Source: Oxytricha trifallax
Taxonomy: Eukaryota > Ciliophora > Spirotrichea > Sporadotrichida > Oxytrichidae
DNA length: 64,000 nt
Direction of reading: 5' to 3'
Assembly: GCA_000711775.1 (NCBI GenBank)
Contig: ARYC01017699.1
Location: forward strand, 37,596-101,595
A program made the translations under genes and the position numbers. Below, piece after piece: positions 34,403 through 45,839 of the stretch. Every line of letters starts with the position of its first letter. The stretch's first letter is position 1. The notes under the pieces were generated by a model. The model ran no database searches, was not told where the DNA came from, and worked only from the letters and a program-made list of their open reading frames with translations.

Positions 34403-35848
34403 ATGAGCGCTAACATTTTAAGAAAAACAACAGCACTTCCATAAAACTAAATGAGACTTACCTTTGGCAGCAATAAAAAATGTGATAACTGTGAGATGAA
34501 TTCTCATAAGGAACTACCTGAGCTATCACTTGAGGTCTCTGTTATTAAAATAGAAATTAATAATAGAAAATAAATGCAAACAAGTGTGTGGGAGACAGAG
34601 AGGAGGAGAAAGGTATTAATGAAATGCCTATACAAACTGAAAAAGTAGAAGTATACTTTTGTGAGTAGTGTGAGAGAGACTTCGCTCATAAATCTAGTTG
34701 GTATAGGCATATGAAAGAGCATAGAGAAGCCAAGCCAACTATATACTTAAAGCACGATAAAATCGACGGAAAGTATGAGTGCTTCGAGTGCCATAAGCAG
34801 TATGCTCATACAAGAGATTTAAGAAGCATCTTTTAAAAGCTCACAAGAAAGATTTAGAGATTGAAAAGCATGAAGATGAATTGAAGCTACTGAACAAAAG
34901 AAAAACAAGAGAATCTACGAAACCTGTAGAGCTTGAACAAGCTAGTGAATCAGAATATGTGAGGAAATCACGCAACCTACTAGCATCCGAAATCACAAAG
35001 ATCATGATTAAAATTCAATATAAAAAGATTCCTGTTCTTGCCTAAATTGACCTAGACACTTCACTTTAAAGCTACCTTATATAAGAAGAATCCTTTGATA
35101 AGAAAGTTATCAATGATCATCAGTATGCATACAAGGTGTATCCCTTCAACTATCTCTTAAGTGATGATAAATACTAGATGGAGTATACAAATGAGTATCA
35201 AGTACTCACTCAAGCAAAGTTCAAAGAGTGTAGATACTTAATAAAGTTAGATGCTGTTCTCCTCGCCAAGGATCATGTTGCTTTCAGACTCCCACTCTAT
35301 GAAATGACCCTAAGAGATTTCATTACAGATCAAAAAATCATAAGTAGCTTGGATAAATAGCAACTCAGACCATACAAGGTATAAAAGAGCTTCACAAGTT
35401 AAGGTTTGTTCACAGAGATTTGAAGCCAGAAAATATAATGATAAACTTCTCAACAGTAAGAGAAGCAATAATCGATTTCAATAGAGCCTAAAGAGTGGAA
35501 GTATCAAGGCTTGGAACTGTAATGGGAACTCAAGGGTACTATCCAGAAAAAGAAGACTGGAGAGATGGTGACTTTTAATGGGATATGTGGGCTTAAGCAG
35601 CAATAATAATAGAGTGCGATATGCCTCGCAACAATTACTACTCTACAAGATGCGAGAAGGATGCTAAACAAAGAATAAAGCAATTTATTGACAAAACAAG
35701 AGTATCTCAATCAATGAAACAAATGGCAGAGTCAATAATAATAAAACCAAAATCAAGATCAGACATAACAATAGAACAAATACAGTTGTGGTTAAGTAAG
35801 ATAAACTTCAGACCACTACCACATGATCCTAAAGTGCATTTTGAGTGA
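34403..35848 (+). pseudogene. TBE-2 57 kDa zinc-finger/kinase gene
   Basis: ATG 34403, TGA 35846-35848. N-terminal CDNCEMNSHKE, then C2H2 fingers CEQCERDFAHKSSWYRHMKE and CFECHKQYAHTRDL. Kinase part includes HVAFRLPLYEMTLRDF, the HRDLKPEN motif, IIDFNRAQ, then QGYYPEKEDWRDGDF. A missing G near 34826 breaks the second finger (TBE-3 is intact there); other breaks near 34570 and 35380. As in TBE-1 the DFG position is DFN. Confidence 0.85.
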
Positions 35849-35966
35849 TTAAATTAAATACATTTACTATAAATTTCACATAAAAACCTATTAATAACCC
35901 CAACCCCTAACAAATTCCCTACAAATCAAAGCACTTATAAACCTCATTAAGGGGTCTTGGGTTTTG

Positions 35967-36191
35967 GTGTTCAACGTACCTTACAGTCCATAGTTTAATG
36001 GAATTGAGTTCTACTGGGGTATATTAAAAGGCCATTACAAGAAGCTGCTTTTCTACCACTTGATGCATGACCTACCTATTGATACAGTTGACTTTATAAG
36101 CTCAGCGAAGAGTAGATAATTTATTGGCTTAAAAGTGTGCGAAAGAAGGGAGAGTGAATGTATATAATAAGTTTTAGAGTTAAATTAATGA
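35967..36191 (+). pseudogene. TBE-3 transposase 3' remnant
   Basis: Retains only VFNVPYSPQFNGIEFYWGIL (with the catalytic Glu) and the C-terminal helix LMHDLPIDTVDF. The end is frame-shifted by one missing A compared with TBE-2. Confidence 0.85.
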
Positions 36192-36200
36192 ATATATAAG

Positions 36201-36990
36201 TCACATTTAGAATTCTTTAGAGGGAGCAGGCTTCTCTTTCTATTCTTCTATTTCTTGCTTCCCTCCTCCCAAGTTTCTTCTCTTACTGCCAGCTCCAGCA
36301 TCTATGTTCATCGACTCTGGAGGCTAAATATTTGAATAAAGTCTCTTGCTAACTTCATACTTCGTCTGCGACTTTCGCTCTCTGTGAAGCTTGCTCTATT
36401 CCTTCATCAAGAAGATGCCAGTACCAGATTTTTCTAAAGAGGTAAGCTACAAATCTTACTTGAAATATAAGGGTGCTTCTGCAGCTCTGATAGCCAGCTC
36501 TCACTTATCTTGATCCCTTGTTTGTCCTTATCTTCTGAAGAGATGCTGTACCTTTTTCTTATGAGATTCTTGGATAATTTCTTTCAAGTAATCACCTTTG
36601 ATTGTTGCAAGTATGCCAAAGAAATAGTTTCTTTCAGTTAGTTTATTTGACAACTGCTTCTTAGTAGGCAGGTACTGCGAAACCTATGGGTCTTTTCAAA
36701 GCATCATCATATAAGTTAGTCACTGAGATTTCTGGATAGTTTGGAATCTCTGCAAACTTTACATCTTAAGTTTTCAAAGCTTTCTTCTCTTCGCAGAGTA
36801 TTGCTATTAGAAATGAAATTTTAGTACCTTCCATCGTTGGTAGAAACAAACCAACTACATAATCAAGATTAGTTAGTATGAGTTCATTACCTTGCTGCAT
36901 CAGGTAGCGATGCAAATCCTCCTTGCTTCTAAATCTTTGAATCAATTCTTGTGCTTGCCCTCTATTCATTGCATCATTCATTGACTCCAT
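36201..36990 (-). pseudogene. TBE-3 22 kDa protein gene
   Basis: MESMNDAMNRGQAQELIQRF start at 36988-36990, followed by an uninterrupted stretch to KTQDVKFAEIPNYPEISVTN, then a local rearrangement near 36690 (CTTTTCAAAGCAT where TBE-2 has CATTCATAGCAT) shifts the frame. C-terminal NIDAGAGSKRRNLG is kept; stop TGA 36201-36203. Confidence 0.82.
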
Positions 36991-37190
36991 CTTGTTTACA
37001 GATCTAAGAAATGATATTCAAATTTAAGTTTATTGATTTCAATTATATACCTCTGTAAAACTTACTATTAAATATGGGCATCCTATAGAAGGTCAACCTC
37101 TTAGCAGGATATGCAGAAGGTTTTGAGAACTTGTTTCAAACTTGAGAGATTGATATCAATTTCTACTGTTATAGTTCCATATTTTTAAAT

Positions 37191-37372
37191 TTAAATTTGT
37201 GCGTACTTAATTAGGAGCAGCTCCTAAAATGCTAGTACTTAATTAGGAGCTTTAATTAATGCTAGTACTTAATTAGGAGCACCCTAATTTTAATCATATA
37301 ATGACAAAATACCTTTTAAAGCAGTACGTACTTAATTAGGAGCAGCTCCTAAATTGGTACGTGCTATAATCA
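37191..37372. promoter_or_regulatory. Iterated motif between divergent TBE-3 genes
   Basis: Same four-copy ACTTAATTAGGAGC array as in TBE-2, nearly base-identical, with GGAGCAGCTCC palindromes at both ends. Confidence 0.5.
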
Positions 37373-37555
37373 ACTTATTTTTGAAAGTTAAAATGGTTAC
37401 TTTATCACCCAGATTTAGAGCTGGATCGTCTCTTAGCACTCATATTTCTTCTATAATACTCTAAAAACTTCCCTTGAAACTTGTAGGCTTGCAAACCTCT
37501 CATAAAAGCTCTCAGTTATAAAGGCAGTTTTATAATTTTAAATTCAAATTTAAAT

Positions 37556-39003
37556 ATGAGCGCTAACACTTTAAGAAAAACAACAGCACTTCCATAAAAC
37601 TAAATGAGACTTACCTTTGGCAGCAATAAAAAATGTGATAACTGTGAGATGAACTCTCATAAGGAACTACCTGAGCTATCACTTGAGGTCTCTGTTATTA
37701 AAATAGAAATTAATAATAGAAAATAAATGGCAAACAAGTGTGTGGGAGACAGAGAGGAGGAGAAAGGTATTAATGAAATGCCTATACAAACTGAAGAAGT
37801 AGAAGTATACTTTTGTGAGTAGTGTGAGAGAGAGACTTCGCTCATAAATCTAGTTGGTATAGGCATATGAAATAGCATAGAGAAGCCAAGCCAACTATAT
37901 ACTTAAAGCACGATAAAATCGACGGAAAGTATGAGTGCTTCGAGTGCCATAAGCAGTATGCTCATACAAGAGATTTAAGGAAGCATCTTTTAAAAGCTCA
38001 CAAGAAAGATTTAGAGATTGAAAAGCATGAAGATGAATTGAAGCTACTGAACAAAAGAAAAACAAGAGAATCTTCGAAACTTGTAAAGCTTGAACAAGCT
38101 AGTGAATCAGAATATGTGAGGAAATCACGCAACCTAATAGCATCCGAAATCACAAAGATCATGATTAAAATTCAATATAAAAAGATTCCTGTTCTTGCCT
38201 AAATTGACCTTGACTTCACTTTAAAGCTACCTTATATTAGAAGAATCCTTTGATAAGAAAGTTATCAATGATCATCAGTATGCATACAAGGTGTATCCCT
38301 TCAACTATCTCTTAAGTGATAATAAATACTAGATGGAGTTTACAAATGAGTATCAAGTACTCACTCAAGCAAAGTTCAAAGAGTGTAGATACTTAATAAA
38401 GTTAGATGCTGTTCTCTTTGCCAAGGATCATGTTGCTTTCAGACTCCCACTCTATGAAATGACCCAAAGAGATTTCATTACAGATCAAAGAAATCATAAG
38501 TAGCTTGGATAAATAGCAACTCAGACCATACAAGGTATAAAAGAGCTTCACAAGTTAGGGTTTGTTCACAGAGATTTGAAGCCAGAAAATATAATGATAA
38601 ACTTCTCACCAATAAGAGTAGCAATAATCGATTTCAATAGAGCCTAAAGAGTGGAAGTATCAAGGCTTGGAACTGTAATGGGAACTCAAGGGTACTATCC
38701 AGAAAGAGAAGACTGGAGAGATGGTGACTTTTAATGGGATGTGTGGGCTTTAGCAGCAATAATAATAAAGTGCAATATGCCTCGCAACGATTACTAATCT
38801 ACAAGGTGTGAGAAGGATGCTAAACAAAGAATAAAGCAATTTATTGACAGAAAAAGAGTATCTCAATCAATGAAACAAATGGCAGAGTCAATAATAATAA
38901 AACCAAACTCAAGATCAGACATATCAATAGAAAAGATAGAGTTGTGGTTAAGTAAGATAAACTTCAGACCCCTCCACATGATCCAAAAGTGCATTTTGAG
39001 TGA
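37556..39003 (+). pseudogene. TBE-3 57 kDa zinc-finger/kinase gene
   Basis: ATG 37556, TGA 39001-39003. Same domain order as TBE-2. Its breaks differ: an extra GA in the first finger (about 37830), a three-base loss near 38212, one near 38430, and a short deletion near 38970 (ACCCCTCCAC). The second finger, broken in TBE-2, is intact here. HRDLKPEN at about 38572 and DFNRAQ are present. Confidence 0.85.
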
Positions 39004-39125
39004 TTAAATTAAATACATTTACTATAAATTTCACATTAAAACCTATTAATAACCCCAACCCCTAACAAATTCCCTACAAATCAAAGCACTTATAAACCTC
39101 ATTAAGGGGTTTTGGGGTTTTGAAT

Positions 39126-39941
39126 GCTATTTTGTTAGAATATAAAAAATATAATCAGAAATTATGAATTATAAAAAGCATTCAAGCTTTATTAAAGAAG
39201 CAGCCCTAGAATTTTTAAATAATATTAATTATAGTCACAAATATATCAATTGTACTCATTAATGATGCATATAGTTGTAAAAATTATGTTAGGGTTTTCC
39301 TAAAATAGAGTATTTAATTTTTATGAATAATATATAATTTACTTTTTTTAATATTATTTAAAAGTAAATGTTCAATGAAATGTTATATGTTCGATTAATC
39401 AGATTTTTAATTATTTTAAATATTTTCTAATTAAAAAGTTATTAATTACAAAGATGTTGTTCAAGTAAATTTATTATCACAAGAATATAAAAAAATTAAG
39501 TATTTTGAAACTATAAAAATAAACTTAATAAAGTTTTATAATTTTAGATATTATAGTTTATTATAATTATTATTAATAAATATCATTGTAAATATAAAAC
39601 ACGGAATGGGAGAAATTCAATATTCAGATTTTATATTCAATCAAAATTTGTTTAATAGAGAATATTTAAATATCAATTATCAATATCTAATTTTTATTCT
39701 AAAACCTATTTAAATTTTCAAATAAATAAAGTCTGATTTATAAAAACATCTTTATAGTCTATGTAAATTTATATTTTTCTATCTTAATAATTTTTGACAA
39801 GTTAAAGATTTAGTTATTAAATATTGATTGGAAATTCGAAACTAAATGGAGAGTGCCATAAAATATTAATTATCTCAAACTGGGGTTGACAAACTTCTTG
39901 GAGAAGCCTTTACTGAACTAACTATATAAAGACCTAGTGAT
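39126..39941. other. AT-rich spacer of segment A
   Basis: From about 39600 it matches segment B (60300-60540), e.g. GGAAATTCGAAACTA and TCTCAAACTGGGGTTGA against TCTCAGACTAGGGTTGA. The conserved end may be 5' flank or first exon of duplicated gene 2. Confidence 0.4.
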
Positions 39942-40910
39942 TCTATTATTTTTATCTCAAATGACTTGCAATAGAGAGCTCACTTGCATAATTCCCATGA
40001 CCACTCAAATATCAATGGGTTTAGCTCCCTCTCCTCTCAAGATGATGATAATTCTTAAAAAGAGGAAGTTAAAGTATAATAATTCAATCATTCACAGTCA
40101 AATGATATACATGATCAAACTGCTTCAATAACTGAAGTTTAAGATCAAATTTTGGACTACATGAGGCCCTTTAACAAGTCAAATTTAAATAATAACATTA
40201 TATTAAGTTTAAAATTTATATTTTAAACAAGAAAGATTAAGCAACTGTTACTTTTAAGAGGAATTAAGATGGAACAATTGTTCTAAATAAAAATAAAGTA
40301 ATCTCAAACTTAAGCCAAATCAAAGAAATCAATATTATTTTTATAATTTTTAATTATTAAAAGTTTTAAGTTATTACATGAGTGATTATTGTAAAACCCG
40401 ATAGATAAATTAAGACACGATAATTGGGGTTAAGAACAATTAAATTAAGAATTAATTATTATTGGCCTATAATTAAAATGTTTGGGCTAATTATTAAAAT
40501 TATTAGCTCAATTAATTTTCCTTATAAAATAAACCAACCAGGGTGTTTAAATTTAATTTTAGCCTAATTATTTATAATATTAGCCAATTATAATTAATTC
40601 TTTATCTCATTGTTCTTAACTCCAATCCTTGCTTCTTAATTGATCTATGGGGCTTTATTAATAATTTATTGTTAGATTTATATTTATATTTTTAATGAAG
40701 AAGATTAACAAAGTGATGATGACTATTATGCGCCAACAGAGATGATTTATTTATAATAATACTTTAAATATATTAAGAAATGACAATATTTTTTATTAAT
40801 GCCATAGGTACTTAAGCAGGCTGATATGTCTGAAAAAATATACATGACTTCAAATTCCACAGCAATCGCTACTTAAACTCTAAATCAAAATTTGAATATT
40901 ATATTTAATA
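39942..40910 (+). CDS. Duplicated gene 2, copy A (partial)
   Basis: Main island 39948-40385 reads NSHDHSNINGFSSLSSQDDD, NHSQSNDIHDQTASITEVQD, QILDYMRPFNKSNL and stops at TGA 40383-40385 unless spliced. Further islands: NEEDQQSDDDYYAPTEM (about 40690-40740) and VLKQADMSEKIYMTSNSTAI (about 40805-40890). Segment B has all of them in the same order (NSNLNGLNTLNSQD; FDQTNQIL; EDEKSEDDFCEPTEM; MPLVHQNANITKNKYITSNN). Asn/Ser/Asp-rich, probably disordered. TBE-4 sits directly after the last island. No family recognised. Confidence 0.55.
40422..40626. repeat. Small palindromic insert within gene 2 of segment A
   Basis: ATTGGGGTTAAGAACAAT at 40423-40440 pairs with ATTGTTCTTAACTCCAAT at 40609-40626, with further pairing inward. 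It lies between two coding islands; segment B holds a different insert at this place (63350-63769). Probably a MITE or IES. Confidence 0.5.
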
Positions 40911-41668
40911 TTATTAATAAAATACATAAATATAGGAAATTGTATATCTTTTTAAATAAAAATAATTTAATCAAAACCCCAAAACTTTTTCAGTTTTTGA
41001 TTGAATTTTTGATTGATTAACGTAGATTATTAATGATAAGACTCTTAAATAATGAACTCATTTCTCTCTTGCTTAGCAAGCTTAGATGTTTTATCGCCAA
41101 TTTCGAGCTTTATCTCTTCTTAGTCTATTGCCAAAAATTATAAAAAATGGATTATCTTACAAGACAGTCAATCACATTAAGAAAGTCATTGACTTCAGTG
41201 ATCCATTTTTTAAGGATAATTTGGATTATATATTCGATTAATTGCAGAGAACTTATGAGAAATATAAAGTTCATCCACTCAGATTAGACAGTATTCATGT
41301 TTAATACCTTCATTTCAAGATTTTGGTAATAGATATAGCAACTTCGAAATATATGATTGAAAGGTTAAGGTTTAAACTTATGCTATATCTGATGGAATAA
41401 GAGAAGATAATGTCCTCCAGACTATGTTATTCACCCTTATTCTATTAAGATTGAATATTAGATTAAGTTCTTGCAATAACTCAGAAACAACGGCGCTGAC
41501 TAAGAGATCATTAAATTCATTTGATAACTTGTCAGTTCATAAAATAAATACTCAAGGAAGGAATATGGAACGCTAAACATAAAACCTGTATTTAATTTTC
41601 ATTACAGTCCTCAGTTCAATGGAATTGAATTATAATGAGAGTTATTGAAAGGCCACTAGAAGAAATTT

Positions 41669-42689
41669 CGGAGGGAGATAGTTTTCCTGCCTCAACATTT
41701 AATTTTATATCGTTTGGCTATAGATATATTAGAAACAAATAAATTTCAATTTCAATTACCATAACCATGCACTAAACAACTTTTGTTAATATATAATTTT
41801 AAAGGTAAATTATTATTGATAATGAAAATATATATATAATAAACAAAGCTAAAATAATTGGTTTTTTGGGTGGGGGGCATATCTGAACCAAAGCGACAAT
41901 ATTTGAACCAAAGATATCTTTTGGTAGTTTAAAGAAATTGGGGTTCAAAACAGGGTCAGAGAACACGAAGAAATTATTTTCGGATACGAGAGAATTCTCT
42001 GTACAATTTAAAACACTAAAAATGAGTCTCAGTTTTATCATATAATTACATAAATTTTATATATTTTTTTCATAATTTTATGTTCAATTTATACTCTTCT
42101 AAATTTTATAACTTATTCAATATCTTCTAAATAAGTTATATTACACAATTAAATTTTTACAATATTGCATTTTTTATTTAAATTAAGTATTTTGAATCTT
42201 ATAATATCTTGTAAGATAACTTATTTAGAAGATATTGAATAAGTTATAAAATTTAGAAGAGTATAAATTGAACATAAAATTATGAAAAAAATATATAAAA
42301 TTTGTGTAATTTTATTATAAAACTGAGACTCATTTTTAGTGTTTTAAATTGTACAGAGAATTCTCTCGTATCCGAAAATAATTTCTTCGTGTTCTCTGAC
42401 CCTGTTTTTACCTGTATTAGGTACCCCAATTTCTTTAAACTACCAAAAAATATCTTTGGTTCAAATATTGTCGCTTTGGTTCAGATATGCCCCCACCCCT
42501 TTTTTTAAAAATAATTAATGTGATTTTATAAAAATTAATGATGATAAAGATTCTTAGAAAATTACAAAATTACATATTTTTAAGTATGGGGCTGGAAACT
42601 TCCGAAGGTGGCAGGAAACTACCTTTTTGGGGACAGGAAACTTCCCCCCTTGTGTGCATATAAAATTTTTGGGCAGGAAATTCCCCCCC
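41669..42689. mobile_element. G-rich-ended element nested in TBE-4
   Basis: Flanked by AAATTT on both sides (41663-41668, 42690-42695). Removing it restores a TBE sequence aligning base for base with TBE-1 (AGAAATTTCTAATCTTTCTC against AGAAACTCCTACTCTATCAC). Ends contain CGGAGGGAGATAGTTTTCCT and, inverted, GGCAGGAAATTCCCCCCC; further copies of GGAAACTTCC lie inside the right end. Itself interrupted by a long palindrome. No coding capacity seen. Confidence 0.65.
41862..42508. repeat. Long palindrome nested in the G-rich element
   Basis: Two arms of about 270 bases (left 41862-42132, right 42211-42508) are near-perfect inverted copies around a spacer of about 78 bases. Outer ends read TTTTTTGGGTGGGGGGCATA and its inverse. 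The right arm has a short extra piece (ACCTGTATTAGGT) near 42411. Both arms happen to be open in a standard frame, which is a by-product of the symmetry. Confidence 0.75.
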
Positions 42690-42850
42690 AAATTTCTAAT
42701 CTTTCTCTTGATGCACAACTTGTAGATAGATACAGTAGATTTTATTAAGAGTGCTGCTAAGAAAGTCAGAGAAGATAAAGCTAAAGTATGTTCAAGAGAA
42801 GGGAGATTTTGTGTATATATATAAATTTTAGATTCAAACGAATGATATGT

Positions 42851-43638
42851 TCACATATTTAATATACCCGTAAAAGGATTTGGCTTCTATTTCTTTTCTT
42901 CATCTTAAGACTTGCTTGGGCCCATGTTTCTTCTCTTAGTGCCAGGCCTCTACATCTATATTCATCTCGTCTGGCTTTTATAAATCTTTGAAGAGTATCT
43001 TACTCTATTCATGCTTTGCTTTAGACTTTCTCTCTCTGTTTAATTTGCTGCGCTCTTTCATCAAGTATATAGCAGTTTCAGGTTTTTCTATAAAGTTAGA
43101 AGGGTAAGCTTACTTGAGATGAATGGATGCTTCTGTAGTTCTTAGAGCCAGTTGTCGCTTATTTATATTCCTTGCTTTTCTTTCCTTCAGGCGAGATGCT
43201 GTAGCGTTTCTTGTGAGCTTCTTAAATAACTTCATTTAAGTACTCATGTTTCAGAGTTCCAAGGACACCAAAGAAGAAGTTTCTCTCTGCCAACTTATTA
43301 GAGAGTTATAGCTTTGATGGAAGGTAATGAGCAACATCTGGATCACTCATAGCATCATCATAGAGATTTGTTACTGATATTTCAGGGTAGTTAGGTATCC
43401 CATCATCTTTATTTCATATGTCTTATAAGCTTTTTTCACTTTGCTTAGCAATACTGTAAGAATGAAGAATTTGTTCCTTCCTGAGTTTGCAAGTACAATC
43501 CAACTACTAGAATAAATTAATCTTACTTAAGCACTTACCTTGCTAAACCAAATATCTATATAAGTCATCTTTACTTCGAAATTTCACTATTAAATCTTTA
43601 GATTTAATTCTCTTTATTGAATCATTCATAGACTCCAT
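42851..43638 (-). pseudogene. TBE-4 22 kDa protein gene
   Basis: MESMND start at 43636-43638, stop TGA 42851-42853. Same layout as TBE-1 with the MKERSKLNRERKS motif near 43030-43070, but more indels along the middle. Confidence 0.78.
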
Positions 43639-44051
43639 CTTGCTTCCTCTTTCTGGAAAATTTAATGAAATTTAATACTATGAATATCCATCCTAAGTTT
43701 AATAAAATCTTCCGACTAAATATGGAGGACATACTCTCAGATTGATTTCCATTTTTTTATCAAGTTATCTCCATTAAATAGCTCCGAATTAAGTTTAATT
43801 ATTTTAGAAGTCCTCAAAATTAAGTACAAACTTGATTTGGAGGACCTTCTAGAGAAACAAAACTTCATCAGGTAATTTAAATTTACTAAAACGTACAAAA
43901 ATCTCATAAAGTATGCCAAATTACAGTCTTCTATGGATATTTAGTTCTCTTTCTCTCAGCATAAAATCTACCAGAGTGTCATATTCTCTACTATTATAGT
44001 TTCTCAAGGTAGATTTATGATTCATTATTATAAAAATATCAGCAAACTAAA

Positions 44052-45444
44052 ATGAGAGCTAACCTTTTGAGAAGAGCGGCATTACTGGGTAAAGTCAATA
44101 AAAATTATCATTCCAGCAACCAATAAAAGTAAAGATTAGAGACACTTGTACTCAATGGGAGCATACTTGACCAGTCTAGTTTTAGGATTTTTATTAGAAA
44201 TTAAGTAGGAAGTAATCATAGAAGCTGTGCAAATTGAGAAGGAGGTTAAACAACCCGCCATAGAGAATTAATAATTACAAGCCAAAGTTGACTATTAATG
44301 CAAGGAATGCAATATAGTTTTCCCTAACAAGACAACTTACAAAAAATATTTGAGAGATACACACGACGATATGCCTAGGTTTAACTAAAGCATTAAAAGA
44401 AGGATGGCAAATATGTCTGTGAGTTCTTTGAGAAGCCATATTCTCATACTAGAGATTTCAAAGTGCACTTAAAGAAAAAGCACAATCAAAGTTTTGTCTT
44501 TATTCATAAACTTACAGGAATATGATTCCTATAAAAAAAAGAAGTAAATCAAAATGAAGAAAGTAGTAAAGAACTTTCCAGTCTCTGAGATCAATAAAAT
44601 CATGGTTAAAATAGAGGCAATAAAGATTCCCATATTAAAAATTATTGACTTAGATTCTTGTAGAAAACTACCTCACTCTAGAAGATAAAATAGAGAAGAA
44701 AGTCATTACTGATGACTAATATGCTTACAAAATATATCCATTCAATTACTTCCTTGCTGATGACAAGTTCTAAATGGAATTTGCTAATGAGTATTATACT
44801 CCTTAAAAAGCAAAGTTTAGAGAGTCTAAGCATATTATTTCGCCTGAAGTTATTCTACTTGGAAAAGATAATGTTACATTTGACTTCCTCTCCTCGAGAT
44901 GACTTACAGAGAATTTTTATCTCATAATAGGTGCAAAAGTTAAATTGGCTAGATAGGGCAGCAAACAGTAGAGGGTATTGAAGCTTCAAAGCTTGGCTAC
45001 GTTCATAGAGAAACTTAAAGCCAGTTAACATTATGATGGACTTTCAACCTCTTTGAGTTTTATTATTGATCTCAACAGAGCATAAACAGTGCAAGCCTCT
45101 GCAATAGGAAATGTATACGGCACTCCTGGATATTTCCCAGAGAGAGAGGATAGGAGAGATGGAGACACTTAATGGGATATCTGGGCTCTAGCAGTAATAA
45201 TAATAGAGAGTGACATGTCAAGAAACGATTACTTTAGCTGCGGGGATGAGAGAGATTCTAAGTAAAGAATCAAGCAATACCTTGAAAAAAATACAATATA
45301 AATGGAGTTCTCAGAGAACTAGCTTACTCAACTATCATAAAGCCAAGCTAAGAGAATTATTTATTATTATAAACAATAAAATATCAACTTAGAAAGATGA
45401 AATTCAGAGAACTGCCACATGATTCTAAGCTAATGTTTGTGTGA
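44052..45444 (+). pseudogene. TBE-4 57 kDa zinc-finger/kinase gene
   Basis: ATG 44052, TGA 45442-45444. The first C2H2 finger keeps CKECNI; the second (CEFFEKPYSHTRDFKVHLKK) has Phe in place of its second Cys. The kinase region has the HRDLKP stretch with an extra A (about 45010), a DFN-like segment decayed to DLN, and GTPGYFPERE (about 45120-45150) kept. Position 44157 is TGG where TBE-1 has TGA. Many indels. Confidence 0.82.
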
Positions 45445-45635
45445 AATATTTAAAAAACTCACTTGTTATACTCATTTAAATTATAATATTTAAACATTAA
45501 ACTCCTTCATAAACCCTTTTCAAACCCTAATAAAGTATGCACTAATAGTCTACTTTAATCAATCAAAAACTCAAACAACTTCAGGGGTTTTGGGATTTTA
45601 TTTACAAAACTTTGATAGCCTTAAATTAATAGCAA

Positions 45636-45839
45636 TCAGGCAACATTATTGCTAGTTTCACTGTTTACTTCATCATTACCATCAGATTTAATTGCTTGAC
45701 CAGCACTGATATTCATCTCTCGTAACACTTTTTCAATGCCTTTCTTTCAGTTCAACATGGGATACCTATAAGCTTGCTGAAGCACTCCTGTGAGATGCAA
45801 AAGGCAATACTTTGATCTCACATTTTGGTGATTGAAGAA
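45636..45839 (-). CDS. C-terminal segment of a minus-strand gene
   Basis: Minus frame of 68 codons ending at TGA 45636-45638: NHQNVRSKYCLLHLTGVLQQ, AYRYPMLN, then an in-frame TGA at 45747-45749, then KKGIEKVLREMNISAGQAIK and SDGNDEVNSETSNNVA. Composition is clearly protein-like on both sides of the TGA, which would suit Trp. The gene end lies 36 bases from TBE-4. Upstream exons not identified. Confidence 0.5.

Larger units (their letters stand above)
31900..35966 (+). mobile_element. TBE-2, left member of a tandem pair
   Basis: Starts with CAAAACCCCAAAACCCC after AAT (31897-31899). Its right inverted end, slightly altered (GGGGTCTTGGGTTTTG), runs directly into the middle of a transposase gene (TBE-3). 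Terminal repeats are a different subfamily from TBE-1 (CTTAATGAGGTTTATAAGTG; GGGGTTGGGGTT inside). Carries all three genes. Very similar to TBE-3, so the pair is recent. Confidence 0.9.
35967..39122 (+). mobile_element. TBE-3, 5'-truncated tandem copy
   Basis: Begins inside the transposase gene (GTGTTCAACGTACC) directly after the right end of TBE-2 and runs to a perfect right end (GGGGTTTTGGGGTTTTG) followed by AAT (39123-39125). The AAT left of TBE-2 and the AAT right of TBE-3 match, so the pair looks like one insertion enlarged by tandem duplication with loss of the second 5' part. Near-identical to TBE-2 apart from scattered indels. Confidence 0.88.
41016..42845 (+). pseudogene. TBE-4 transposase, deleted and interrupted
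   Basis: Recognisable stretches match TBE-1: KTVNHIKKVIDFS, NTFISRFW, KFLQQLRNN, SPQFNGIEL. The C-terminal part resumes at 42696 after the nested element. Stop TGA 42843-42845. Many indels. Confidence 0.8.
40972..45600 (+). mobile_element. TBE-4, decayed TBE with nested insert
   Basis: Left end CAAAACCCCAAAAC after AAT (40969-40971), right end degenerate (GGGGTTTTGGGATTTTA at 45600). Terminal repeat as in TBE-1 (TTTTTGATTGA...). The 5' part of the transposase gene is deleted (the end repeat runs straight into the region equal to TBE-1 position about 22007), and a 1 kb G-rich element interrupts it at 41669. More diverged than the other copies, so older. Confidence 0.88.

Noticed and set aside
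34504-37878. Matching minus-strand ORFs within TBE-2 and TBE-3 (starting MLFHMPIPTRFMSEVSL)
   Set aside because: They are the reverse complement of the zinc-finger part of the 57 kDa genes; the plus strand carries the known protein.
41799-42508. Two standard-code ORFs on opposite strands encoding almost the same peptide (around SLVSENNFFVFSDPV)
   Set aside because: They are the two arms of one palindrome, so the identical peptide follows from symmetry. Nothing else suggests a gene.
21624-45600. C4A4 repeats read as real chromosome ends or telomere-addition sites
   Set aside because: Each repeat sits at the border of a TBE element with inverted ends and a 3-bp target, which fully explains it.
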